A stretch of DNA of 21,557 bases from a virus: the IMG/VR virus record IMGVR_UViG_3300023184_000582, positions 1 to 21,557 of that record; one strand, written 5' to 3'. Position numbers and translations under genes: made by a program. The notes below the pieces were generated by a model, which worked only from the letters and a program-made list of their open reading frames with translations, ran no database searches and was not told where the DNA came from. Of this stretch, positions 7,837 through 15,332 are shown piece by piece. Position 1 is the stretch's first letter. The number at the start of each line of letters is the position of its first letter.

Positions 7837-8456
7837 TTACATTAAAAGTTGCGTATTTTCAACCCATAATGATTGCGGTTGATCAAGTAACTCCAGTAGA
7901 ATTTAGTCGTATCTATACCATGAGCTCATCGTTGGCAGATGATACAGAGTTTAGTGTTGCCAACGATAAGAGTCAACACGGCGGCTCCACAATTCAAATA
8001 TATCCCAACAAGAAAGAATTAGATATCAAATGGTTAACTGACTGGTTGGAATCGCTTGCTGGTGGATATATGGAATTGGTAACACAGCAATCGGGCGAAC
8101 TTGATTTGAATTATTGTAAGCCTGTAGTAGATAGTGTACGCATCACTACACAAACAAAGGGCGATTTTCAAGAACTTCATACACATCCGTATGGACATAT
8201 CAGTGGACAGTTGTTTATCAGTTCACCGGCAGGAGATGTACCAGAAGAACAGTTTGGAGCCAAATCTGTATTTAAATTGCCTCAAGCTAAAGACGTCACC
8301 AAGTTCGTTATGACAGACGAGTGGAAATACATGCCGGTGCCAGGCACAGTTGTGTTGTATCCAAGTTTTATAGCCAACACAGTTTATCCATGGCAAGGCG
8401 GCGGCACAAGAACAGTCATGCATTTTGACATCAAGTTGTTTCCAAAGGAGGCGTAA
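7833..8456 (+). CDS. Second 2OG-Fe(II) oxygenase-like protein
   Basis: 207 aa with the same overall layout as the oxygenase-like protein at 1801: opening strand VAYFQPIMIAVD, iron-site candidate ELHTHPYGHISGQLFI (His116, His118) and C-terminal PGTVVLYPSFIANTVYP followed by GGGTRTVMHFDIK (Arg corresponding to the co-substrate site). At the place where relatives usually have the distal iron-ligand His, this protein seems to have Asn182 (SFIANTV). It could be a divergent or inactive member. It overlaps the upstream gene by 4 bp and the downstream gene by 1 bp, so it sits in the middle of an operon. Confidence 0.65.
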   Translation: MITLKVAYFQPIMIAVDQVTPVEFSRIYTMSSSLADDTEFSVANDKSQHGGSTIQIYPNKKELDIKWLTDWLESLAGGYMELVTQQSGELDLNYCKPVVDSVRITTQTKGDFQELHTHPYGHISGQLFISSPAGDVPEEQFGAKSVFKLPQAKDVTKFVMTDEWKYMPVPGTVVLYPSFIANTVYPWQGGGTRTVMHFDIKLFPKEA

Positions 8457-8743
8457 TGGGCGATCTCAAATCTGGTGTTAGATATATTTACGAACGAGTC
8501 GGCGAAGAAATATATGCTAGAGAGTTTGGTGCAACAGAACGTAAATTAATTGGCTACAAATACGAAATGGAAGGCAAGCCGGATCCCCGCACTGATGACG
8601 GCAGACCGTTACACGAACATGTTATGGAAAGTAAAATGTGGGGAGAAATACATCGCGAGTCGAAAACCAATCCCACTTTACAAAAGGCCCTGGATCGTGC
8701 TATAATGATATACAAATTAAGCAAGGACAAACTCCGTGAGTGA
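8456..8743 (+). CDS. Conserved-looking small hypothetical protein
   Basis: 95 aa, starting MGDLKSGVRYIYERVGEEIYAREFG, very polar and charged, with a Trp-containing helix (HEHVMESKMWGEIHRES) and a C-terminal Lys/Arg-rich helix. It resembles small proteins I associate with T4-like cyanophages, of unknown function. There is a very strong ribosome site (AAAGGAGG, 4 nt before ATG); the stop of the preceding gene overlaps the start as TAATG. Overlaps the next gene by 8 bp. Confidence 0.8.
   Translation: MGDLKSGVRYIYERVGEEIYAREFGATERKLIGYKYEMEGKPDPRTDDGRPLHEHVMESKMWGEIHRESKTNPTLQKALDRAIMIYKLSKDKLRE
8678..8706 (+). promoter_or_regulatory. Possible internal sigma70-type promoter
   Basis: TTACAA (8678-8683), 17 bp, TATAAT (8701-8706), inside the 3' end of the 95-aa gene. 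The start would be near 8713, giving a ~23-nt leader with AAGGA before GTG 8736. The -35 box is only a partial match, so this is moderate. Confidence 0.4.
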
Positions 8744-9215
8744 CAAGATTGAATTGAAAGAAAAGATAGCGTTTGTGGACATGAATGTTCGTGCAGCCTG
8801 GGACGAAATGACTCCCACACAACAAAAGAGTCTCAAGAGTGAATTCTTTATTTTAAATAGATATGTCAGCAGTGCGCAGGATCAAAAACGAGAAATTCAA
8901 GAACATTTTGTGCTAACGGTCAATGAGTATTTTAATAAAAATTGGAACGATTTGCAAAAACATCCCAAGTTACTTTGGTTGTTGTTGTGTATGTGCAGTT
9001 ACAATGGTGAGAAGACATTTTACCATAATTGGTTGGGAAATAAAAAGAAAACTGGCACTGGCGGCAAGCGAGCTAAGTTTTTAGAAGAGCTGTACCCCAA
9101 CCGTAAAAAAGATGAAATAGAGTTGTTAGCAGACATATCAACAGACAAAGATTTAAAAGAACTGGCCCGTAAATACGGCATGGACGAAGCCGCTATAGCC
9201 AAGAAATTGAAATGA
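8736..9215 (+). CDS. Possible clamp-loader small subunit, gp62-like
   Basis: 159 aa from a GTG start with AAGGA upstream, overlapping the preceding gene. The sequence resembles the short, divergent gp62 proteins of T4 relatives in order of features: FFILNRYVSS (compare the NR-containing helix of gp62), a helix with a NEYFNKNW stretch, HPKLLWLLLCMCS, then a Lys-rich FYHNWLGNKKK segment and a C-terminal helical region LLADISTDKDLKELARKYG that resembles the last gp62 helices. gp62 with gp44 loads the sliding clamp gp45. gp44 and gp45 are not in this window, so context gives no confirmation. Alternatives: another replication or late-transcription accessory protein. The C-terminal helix pair could also be a helix-turn-helix. 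Confidence 0.4.
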   Translation: MSDKIELKEKIAFVDMNVRAAWDEMTPTQQKSLKSEFFILNRYVSSAQDQKREIQEHFVLTVNEYFNKNWNDLQKHPKLLWLLLCMCSYNGEKTFYHNWLGNKKKTGTGGKRAKFLEELYPNRKKDEIELLADISTDKDLKELARKYGMDEAAIAKKLK

Positions 9216-9907
9216 TGGCCTTGGCAGATCAACCTTACATTTGTGGATACTGTAACAAAGGTTTTACTCAAGAAAAAACCCTGTTTGTGCATATTTGTGA
9301 GCAAAAACGCAGAGCATTGGCACGTACAGAACGCCATGTTGTATTGGCGTACGACACGTTTTGCAGATTTTTCAAAAGAGCGCAACCCCAGAACAAACAG
9401 GAAAAAACATATGAAGATTTTTGTAAAAGTTCTTATTATAACGCTTTCGTTAAGTTTGGCAGCTTTGTTAGTAATGTTAATCCTCTCTACCCGGAACGAT
9501 TCATTAACTGGGTTGTGGTCTCAGGTGTTAAGCTGGATCACTGGTGCAGAGACGAACTTTATGAACAATATGTTCTCGAACTTATTAAATCTGAAACAGT
9601 AGAGACAGCACTGCAACGCAGCATTGAAACTATGATGTCTTGGGCAGATACACATAACGCATTGTGGAATCATTATTTTTTATATGTGAGTCTAAGTCGT
9701 GCTTGCTATGACATCAAAGATGGAAAAATTAGTCCGTGGCTAATTTTAAATTCAACCAACGGTAAAACAATGTTGAAAAATTTTAATGATGAACAACTGG
9801 TACATGTACAAAATATTATTGATTTACAATTTTGGATGCATAAGTTTAAAAAACATCCAGCAGATGTTCAGTTGGTCAAAGAAGTAGTACGGGAGAGCGT
9901 GATCTAA
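9212..9907 (+). CDS. N-terminal zinc-finger protein of unknown function
   Basis: 231 aa. A short zinc finger at residues 10-30, YICGYCNKGFTQEKTLFVHI followed by C, gives a C-x2-C...H-x-C arrangement like a C2H2/C2HC finger. The rest is helical with conserved-looking aromatic residues (FINWVVVSGVKLDHWCRDELYEQYVLEL, MMSWADTHNALWNHYF). I considered the helicase loader gp59 because of its helical character and position among replication genes, but see no convincing residue match. The start ATG at 9212 is repeated (MM). It is directly followed by the DnaE-like gene (TAATG), so the two are probably co-translated and may act together on DNA. Confidence 0.75.
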   Translation: MMALADQPYICGYCNKGFTQEKTLFVHICEQKRRALARTERHVVLAYDTFCRFFKRAQPQNKQEKTYEDFCKSSYYNAFVKFGSFVSNVNPLYPERFINWVVVSGVKLDHWCRDELYEQYVLELIKSETVETALQRSIETMMSWADTHNALWNHYFLYVSLSRACYDIKDGKISPWLILNSTNGKTMLKNFNDEQLVHVQNIIDLQFWMHKFKKHPADVQLVKEVVRESVI

Positions 9908-10476
9908 TGCCGGATATTGATATTGATTTTGCAGATAGAAACCAAGCGTTGGCTGTGTTAAAGCACGTTGATGCACGAATTGATATATCTAAAAAGCACA
10001 ACACTGGTGTGTACTGTACAGCTATTCCGTACAATCCCACAACAGGAATAAGTACTATAGACTATAAGCAAGCAGAAGACAGAGGATACTTCAAGATAGA
10101 TTTCTTAAACGTTGGTGTTTATGATGGTGTTAAAAGTAAAACACATTTGACTCAATTATTGGAGACTGAACCGTTATGGGACTTACTGGAACAAGACGAT
10201 TTCACAAATTTACTATTCCACATAAATGGGTATGGTTACTTGATGAGGCAGATGAAGCCAGCGACTATAGAAGAGCTAGCAATGTGCCTTGCGTTGATCA
10301 GGCCAGCCAAGCGACACTTGATTGGAATGACATGGACAGAGGTTGCGATGACGATCTGGACCAAGCCCGAGAATGATGAGTACTACTTCAAGAAAGCACA
10401 TGCCATTGCCTATGCACATGTGATTGTGGTACAAATGAATCTGATCTGTGAAGGCATCAGTTACGGATACAGTTAA
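9907..10476 (+). CDS. Miniature DnaE/PolC-like polymerase-core protein
   Basis: Only 189 aa, yet it contains, in the right order, the hallmark segments of the bacterial replicative polymerase (C family) palm and neighbouring region: PDIDIDFADR at the N-terminus (Asp3, Asp5; corresponding to E. coli DnaE PDFDVDF with catalytic Asp401/403), TGVYCTAIPYNP (like HAGGVVIAP), RGYFKIDFLNVGVYDGV (Asp65; like VKFDFLGL with Asp555), LLFHINGYGYLMRQMKPATI (like the LFQLES...LKP segment), CLALIRPA (like LVALYRPGP) and YYFKKAHAIAYAHVIVVQMN (161-177; like FNKSHSAAYALVSYQ). PHP, tau-binding, OB and helix-hairpin-helix regions are missing. Either a drastically reduced polymerase or a derived protein using the fold as a DNA-binding module. 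Known of the family: three Asp bind two metals; all three positions are present here. Confidence 0.7.
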   Translation: MPDIDIDFADRNQALAVLKHVDARIDISKKHNTGVYCTAIPYNPTTGISTIDYKQAEDRGYFKIDFLNVGVYDGVKSKTHLTQLLETEPLWDLLEQDDFTNLLFHINGYGYLMRQMKPATIEELAMCLALIRPAKRHLIGMTWTEVAMTIWTKPENDEYYFKKAHAIAYAHVIVVQMNLICEGISYGYS

Positions 10477-10847
10477 CCAACCCTACGAATTAACTGTACA
10501 CTTCTACGTTTAACACGTTTTAATGTCAAATTCATTAGGTTAACAACCGGACCCATTATGATCCTGGTATCCTTGCTGTTGAATGTTTTAATAGCATAGT
10601 GGAATGGCTGAATCTGTGCTATGCAAAAAATATTAATGGGATACTGACGGTTTGATTCCCACCACCATATCTCTCCTATCTCAAGGAACATAGTCCTTTC
10701 CTCAGAAGTTTTAATGGCATTTAAGTCATAGAAACTAGTGACATATTGATCCTGATTGATAATGATCCCTACATATTCATTGTCCCCGTAATTTAACACG
10801 CTGATAAAAGGTAAGTTTTGTTCGATATTGTCTCTTAGATTTGCCAT
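10473..10847 (-). CDS. Hypothetical protein, isolated on the opposite strand
   Basis: 124 aa, beta-rich, with an aromatic patch GEIWWWESNRQYPINIF and a basic C-terminus (LKRVKRRSVQLIRRVG). No known domain recognised; I have the impression that similar proteins occur in cyanophages. Its 3' end overlaps the DnaE-like gene tail-to-tail by 4 bp, and its ATG complement falls inside the late promoter of the divergent gene at 10874. No clear ribosome site is visible. Confidence 0.65.
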   Translation of the reverse strand: MANLRDNIEQNLPFISVLNYGDNEYVGIIINQDQYVTSFYDLNAIKTSEERTMFLEIGEIWWWESNRQYPINIFCIAQIQPFHYAIKTFNSKDTRIIMGPVVNLMNLTLKRVKRRSVQLIRRVG

Positions 10848-10852
10848 AAATA
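10845..10852 (+). promoter_or_regulatory. T4-type late promoter before the virion-protein candidate
   Basis: CATAAATA, one base from the T4 late consensus TATAAATA, 21 bp before ATG 10874. The short leader contains AAAGG. It fits late expression of a structural gene. Confidence 0.6.
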
Positions 10853-10873
10853 TAGTGTAAAGGTCCTTGCCAA

Positions 10874-11725
10874 ATGCAAAAAATTCAAAGTTATTTATAC
10901 CCTAACAGAGTAATATTGTTAGCCGATTTGGCTGGATTCACCGTGGAGAACACAATCGTGTACGCAAGAACAATAAAAATTTACAACGGCATCGACAACG
11001 TCATTCAGTTTGATATTCAAAACGCTGACCAGAAGCGTATTAACTTATCCACGTTGGGCAACATTGAAATGAATGTTATGGACATGACGGGAAACTCTTT
11101 GCCAGAAAGCCCGTATGCTGTCACAGCCACAGCTATTACTGGTATTGGTACTGTTACTATTCCGTCAGACGATCTTGTGGATTTAGTAGATCAAAATCTT
11201 CGATACAGTGTTACTGCTGTTAGTGGTGGCAACGATGTTATGTTGTATTGCGACAGCAGATTCAGTGCAGTTGGCACAATTGAACTGATTGGCAATGCCA
11301 TGCCCACTATCAAAGACGATGTAGTTTACGACAGCTTCAGTGGCGAAATAAATTTCATGGGCAATGTTATCAATCACACCAGTGCAATTCCATGTAAATT
11401 TTACGAAGCTGTGGCCACTGAGGCCATGGATTTTGAAATCAAGATAACAAATTTTATTGGTACTATATATGTTGAAGCAACCCATGACAGCACCATTGCT
11501 GTTGAATCATTTAGGAACGCAACTCAAATACAATCATTTACCTGTACTGCGGCCACAACCACAACAGTGCCATTTAACAATGTTTCTGTAACGGATCCTG
11601 TAACGGGATTGAGTTATAACTTCATGCGAATCAGTTGGATGTATCCGGATGTTTGGCAACATCAAAGCCAACAAGACCCCACACTGTATTACGGTTTGGT
11701 GAACACTGTCACCGTTATTCGTTGA
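10874..11725 (+). CDS. Probable virion structural protein
   Basis: 283 aa, beta-strand-rich, with repeated Thr/Val/Ile/Asn patterns (TATAITGIGTVTIPSDDLVD, INFMGNVINHTSAIPC, TCTAATTTTVPFNNVSVTD) and an end typical of tail or decoration-type beta proteins (PDVWQHQSQQDPTLYYGLVN). It is similar in style to conserved structural proteins of T4-like cyanophages, but I cannot name it. A late promoter stands before it, unlike the replication genes around it, which supports a virion role. No signal peptide or membrane segment. Confidence 0.65.
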   Translation: MQKIQSYLYPNRVILLADLAGFTVENTIVYARTIKIYNGIDNVIQFDIQNADQKRINLSTLGNIEMNVMDMTGNSLPESPYAVTATAITGIGTVTIPSDDLVDLVDQNLRYSVTAVSGGNDVMLYCDSRFSAVGTIELIGNAMPTIKDDVVYDSFSGEINFMGNVINHTSAIPCKFYEAVATEAMDFEIKITNFIGTIYVEATHDSTIAVESFRNATQIQSFTCTAATTTTVPFNNVSVTDPVTGLSYNFMRISWMYPDVWQHQSQQDPTLYYGLVNTVTVIR

Positions 11726-11750
11726 TGTAATTCACAACATGTGTTATAAT
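11722..11750 (+). promoter_or_regulatory. Sigma70-type promoter abutting the primase ATG
   Basis: TTGATG (11722-11727; it contains the stop codon of the preceding gene), 17 bp, TATAAT (11745-11750), then AAGGC and the ATG. The inferred transcription start is at the start codon. Confidence 0.65.
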
Positions 11751-11755
11751 AAGGC

Positions 11756-12754
11756 ATGAGTCTTATTGCCAGCACACTGTTAAACTACTTGCCCGGTAAG
11801 CGCAAAACAACTCCCAGCGGTTGGATCAGCTTCAATGCAGTTTGTTGTGATGACGACAGAGGTCGCGGTGGCTTTATTGTGAATGGTGGCGATGCAGTCA
11901 GCTATCACTGTTTCAATTGCGGATTCAAATGCAGTTGGCAACCTGGTAGACATATCAGTCAAAAGTTAAATCAATTCATGCGGAATTTAAATATTCCAGA
12001 TGACGTTATTAGTCAATTGCGTTTGGAATCACTTAGACTGGACAGCACCAGCACTGTGGAAGTGCGCAATATAATTCCAAAGTTTGATACTAGGGCATTA
12101 CCCTTGGATGCTATTAGTTTTGAAGAACTAGACACGTTCTTAAAACTTCCAGACGGAGACTATGCAGTTCCAACAAAGTTTACTGAAGCATACGCATACC
12201 TAGTTGAAAGAAAAATCGATCCGTGGAGTTATCCATTTTATTGGGCCAATAAGACAGGATTTAACAATAGACTTATCATTCCGTTCTTGTACAAGGGTGA
12301 CGTAGTTGGATGGACTGCCAGGGCTATTAATGATGCTAAACCTAAGTATTTGTCAGAACAGCAACCAGGTTATGTGTTTAATTTGGACAGTCAACAAGAC
12401 GATAGAGAACTCGTGATTGTGTGTGAAGGACCGTTTGATGCACTAAGTATTGATGGGTGTGCTGTGCTTGGTGCGGAAATCAAAGACAGTCAAAACTGGT
12501 TGCTGAAGCAATTGGGCAAGGAATTGATTTTGGTTCCGGATCGAGATCACGAAGGCCCACGCACAGTGGAGCAAGCAATAGAATATGGTTGGAGTGTCAG
12601 TATGCCCGACTGGCCCCAGGATGTGAAAGATGTAAACGATGCTGTGATAAAGTTGGGTAAGCTGGCCACGCTGTACCTAATTGTATCAGCAAAGGAATCA
12701 AACAGCCTCAAGATACAACTCAAGGCAAAAAAATGGTTTAAGGACACACAATGA
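11756..12754 (+). CDS. 61: DNA primase, gp61-like
   Basis: DnaG-type primase making RNA primers for lagging-strand synthesis together with the gp41 helicase. 332 aa (T4 gp61: 342). The N-terminal zinc-binding region is atypical but present: Cys30, Cys31, and YHCFNCGFKCSW with His51/Cys52, Cys55 and Cys59. The middle domain follows, then a TOPRIM domain with LVIVCEGPFDALSI (catalytic Glu224) and LVPDRDHEGPRTVE (Asp262, Asp264). The C-terminal tail after ~300 is basic and could contact the helicase. ATG 11756 is the only start that preserves the zinc region. It is preceded by a promoter at an unusually short distance, and its stop overlaps the 37-aa gene that follows (ATGA). Confidence 0.88.
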   Translation: MSLIASTLLNYLPGKRKTTPSGWISFNAVCCDDDRGRGGFIVNGGDAVSYHCFNCGFKCSWQPGRHISQKLNQFMRNLNIPDDVISQLRLESLRLDSTSTVEVRNIIPKFDTRALPLDAISFEELDTFLKLPDGDYAVPTKFTEAYAYLVERKIDPWSYPFYWANKTGFNNRLIIPFLYKGDVVGWTARAINDAKPKYLSEQQPGYVFNLDSQQDDRELVIVCEGPFDALSIDGCAVLGAEIKDSQNWLLKQLGKELILVPDRDHEGPRTVEQAIEYGWSVSMPDWPQDVKDVNDAVIKLGKLATLYLIVSAKESNSLKIQLKAKKWFKDTQ

Positions 12755-12864
12755 AAAACTTTCTTTATTTTTTACAAAATCCTCTACGCTGGTATAAAGA
12801 GCGCCAAGCATTTAAAAAACGTTTGGAAGAACTGCGCAAACGTGATCCATTTATCTACAAATGA
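12751..12864 (+). CDS. 37-aa basic protein between primase and carbamoyltransferase
   Basis: Starts with ATG overlapping the primase stop (ATGA) and its own stop overlaps the next ATG in the same way (ATGA), filling the gap exactly. The sequence runs MKNFLYFLQNPLRWYKERQA, then a Lys/Arg/Glu-rich amphipathic helix and ends RKRDPFIYK. A short hydrophobic N-terminus followed by a basic helix suggests a membrane-peripheral or protein-binding peptide. The perfect double overlap is strong evidence that it is translated. Function unknown. Confidence 0.7.
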   Translation: MKNFLYFLQNPLRWYKERQAFKKRLEELRKRDPFIYK

Positions 12865-13814
12865 TACAGTGGGGCATAAACGCACTCAATCACGGCTCCA
12901 GTGTGGCTGTGTTTAAGGATGGCGAATACATCAACAACGTGGTCTCTACACAGGATAATCTGTCTCCGGAAATGTATCGGCACTTTCTAGCATACTATGG
13001 AACACCGGACAGGATCTTTTGGTACGAGAATCCGTGGCTCAAGAAAGCCAGACAGGTACGTGCTGGACAATACACCACAGCCATGGACATGTCAGTGTTG
13101 CCCGGTCGTAAACTCAAACAATGGGGCTTGGGATATGCGCCCATCACATACACACCGCATCATGCCAGTCATGCAGCAGCTGGTTACTATACCAGTCCTT
13201 TCAATCACTGTGCTGTTGTGGTGCTGGATGCTATAGGCGAGTTTGAATGTGCTACAATTTGGAATTGTATGCACGGTGAAATGAAGAAAGTATGGCGTAG
13301 AAGTTATCCACATAGTTTGGGTTTATTCTACAGTGCCTTTACGCAGTTTGCGGGCCTAACACCTATTAAAGAAGAACACATGTTACAAAAAATGGCTGAA
13401 CAGGGCGATCCTTCCCAGTTCAGAAGAACAGTGGGCAACTACTTTGGGGCCGGTGTGGTTGATTTAGAATACAATTTTCATAGAGGTGTCGGGCATTGGG
13501 AAGACAACGAATTAGGTACTTTACAAGCACAATGTGACCTTGCTGCTGCAGTACAAGAACGTTTTGAGATAGAAGTCAGTAAGGTAATGCGTTTAGCTAA
13601 AACGTTGACCAATTCAGACTGTTTGGTATACATGGGCGGATGTGCCATGAATAGCCAGGCCAATCGAACGGAAGTAGAACCCATATTTAAATATCGTTGG
13701 AGTTTGCCCAACCCAGGAGATGCCAGCAGTGCAATTGGTGCAGTTGCATATCACACTAAACAACGAATTCCAAACAACTGGACACCAGTCAAACACATTG
13801 CAATCAACATATAA
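12861..13814 (+). CDS. Carbamoyltransferase, Kae1-like domain only
   Basis: 317 aa of the NodU/TobZ/CmcH-type carbamoyltransferase N-terminal domain (ASKHA/Kae1-like fold): start QWGINALNHGSSVAVFKDGE, metal/ATP motif PHHASHAAAGYY (His100, His101, His104), VLDAIGEFECATIW, then KEEHMLQKMA, the late glycine-rich motif VYMGGCAMNSQANR, and NPGDASSAIGAVAY. In the family a C-terminal YrdC-like domain first makes carbamoyl-adenylate; here that domain is absent, so the protein either relies on a partner or uses another carbamoyl donor. The acceptor is unknown; nucleotide or DNA-base modification is a guess from phage context. Codons overlap the 37-aa gene upstream. Confidence 0.85.
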   Translation: MIQWGINALNHGSSVAVFKDGEYINNVVSTQDNLSPEMYRHFLAYYGTPDRIFWYENPWLKKARQVRAGQYTTAMDMSVLPGRKLKQWGLGYAPITYTPHHASHAAAGYYTSPFNHCAVVVLDAIGEFECATIWNCMHGEMKKVWRRSYPHSLGLFYSAFTQFAGLTPIKEEHMLQKMAEQGDPSQFRRTVGNYFGAGVVDLEYNFHRGVGHWEDNELGTLQAQCDLAAAVQERFEIEVSKVMRLAKTLTNSDCLVYMGGCAMNSQANRTEVEPIFKYRWSLPNPGDASSAIGAVAYHTKQRIPNNWTPVKHIAINI

Positions 13815-13826
13815 AGAGCGTATAAT
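13798..13826 (+). promoter_or_regulatory. Sigma70-type promoter abutting the helicase ATG
   Basis: TTGCAA (13798-13803), 17 bp, TATAAT (13821-13826), AAAGT, ATG. The -10 context GCGTATAAT equals that of the gp32 promoter at 626. The upstream part overlaps the end of the carbamoyltransferase gene. Confidence 0.65.
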
Positions 13827-13831
13827 AAAGT

Positions 13832-15301
13832 ATGAATGAACACAACAAAGACAAAGAAAAAGCAAGACAAAATGTAGACTATGGATATGACATCCAGCGT
13901 GTGTATTTGGAAATGATGTTGGCAGATGCTGGCACATTTGTGCGATGCCAAAGCATTTTTGACAGCAAACTGTTTGACCGTAGATTGCAAACATCAGCTG
14001 AATATTTGACCAAGTATGTGAGTGAAAACAATGTGTTGCCCACTGCAGACATCATCAATGCGGCCACTGGATCCAACTTGAAAGCTGCTGAAGATCTGCG
14101 TGAAGAACACTTTGAATGGTTACTGAATGACTTTGAAACGTTTACCCGCCACAAAGGCCTGGAGCAGGCTATTCTGGAGTCAGCTGACCTGTTGGAAAAA
14201 GGCGAGTATGGTCCAGTGGAAGAAAAGATCAAACGTGCTGTGCAAGTGGGCCTGCAACGAGACATGGGCACTGACTACTTTGAAGATCCCCGTGCTCGTT
14301 TGGCTCGAATCAAGGACAAGAATGGACAGATCAGCACTGGTTGGAAAAGCATCGATGACAAGTTATACGGTGGGTTCAATCGTGGAGAGCTGAACATTTT
14401 TGCAGCAGGATCAGGAGTGGGCAAGAGCCTGTTCCTGGCCAATCTTGGTGTGAACTATGCTCTGGCCGGGCTCAATGTGCTGTATTTGACCTTGGAGCTC
14501 AGTGAGGATCTGGTGTGCATGCGTATCGATGCCATGACCACTGGAATCCCCACTAGAGAGATTTTCCGCAACTTGGATGATGTGGAAATGAAAGTGCGGA
14601 TCATTGGCAAGAAATCGGGCCGCTTACAGGTCAAATACATGCCCTCGGGCAAAACTGCCAATGACATTCGTGCGTACATGAAAGAGTATGAAATCAAAAT
14701 GGGTCATAAAATTGATGTGCTGTTGGTGGACTACATGGACTTGATCATGCCACTCAGCAAGCGTATCTCAGCTGAAAACTTGTTTGTGAAAGACAAGTAT
14801 GTGTCAGAAGAGCTGAGAAACTTGGCTGTGGAAAAGAACTGTGTGTTTGTGACTGCGGCACAGCTGAATCGAGGTGCTGTGGAAGAAGTGGAGTTTGATC
14901 ACAGTCACATATCAGGTGGACTCAGCAAGATACAAACAGCGGACAATGTGTTTGGTATCTTCACCAGCAGAGCCATGCGTGAACGTGGACGCTATCAAAT
15001 ACAGCTGATGAAAACACGTTCATCAAGTGGAGTGGGCATGAAGATTGATTTGGATTTCAATGTGGACACACTGAGAATATCAGACTTGGATGAATCGGAC
15101 ACGTATGGAGCACAAGCCAGTGCGGGTTCAGCCCTGCTGACCAGTATCAAACAGCGCCAAACCATAGCTGACACTGCCAGCAGCACTGGTTGGGCCCGTG
15201 CCACACCTGTGGAAGGATTTGACTTGGCACGACCCCAAGCCCAAGTGGAATCAAGCAAACTGAGAGAACTGTTGAACAACTTGCCCACAGACGACGTGTA
15301 A
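13832..15301 (+). CDS. 41: Replicative DNA helicase, gp41-like (DnaB family)
   Basis: Hexameric 5'-3' helicase of the replication fork, partner of the gp61 primase encoded just upstream. 489 aa (T4 gp41: 475). N-terminal helical domain (1-150) with RVYLEMMLADAGTFVRCQSI; linker; RecA-like core starting TGWKSIDDKLYGGFNRGELN; Walker A AAGSGVGKS (191-199); YLTLELSEDLVCMRIDAMTTG (motif H1a with catalytic Glu); Walker B IDVLLVDYMDLI; motif H3 VTAAQLNRGAVEE; and H4 region RYQIQLMKTRSSSGVG. The last ~60 residues are a variable tail. The promoter lies only 5 nt from the ATG and no SD is seen. Confidence 0.93.
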   Translation: MNEHNKDKEKARQNVDYGYDIQRVYLEMMLADAGTFVRCQSIFDSKLFDRRLQTSAEYLTKYVSENNVLPTADIINAATGSNLKAAEDLREEHFEWLLNDFETFTRHKGLEQAILESADLLEKGEYGPVEEKIKRAVQVGLQRDMGTDYFEDPRARLARIKDKNGQISTGWKSIDDKLYGGFNRGELNIFAAGSGVGKSLFLANLGVNYALAGLNVLYLTLELSEDLVCMRIDAMTTGIPTREIFRNLDDVEMKVRIIGKKSGRLQVKYMPSGKTANDIRAYMKEYEIKMGHKIDVLLVDYMDLIMPLSKRISAENLFVKDKYVSEELRNLAVEKNCVFVTAAQLNRGAVEEVEFDHSHISGGLSKIQTADNVFGIFTSRAMRERGRYQIQLMKTRSSSGVGMKIDLDFNVDTLRISDLDESDTYGAQASAGSALLTSIKQRQTIADTASSTGWARATPVEGFDLARPQAQVESSKLRELLNNLPTDDV

Positions 15302-15332
15302 TATCATTGTAACACACATTCAGCACAAGATC

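Noticed and set aside
9212-9907. Naming the zinc-finger protein as helicase loader gp59
   Set aside because: Position is suggestive, but no convincing residue correspondence with T4 gp59, which has no such finger.
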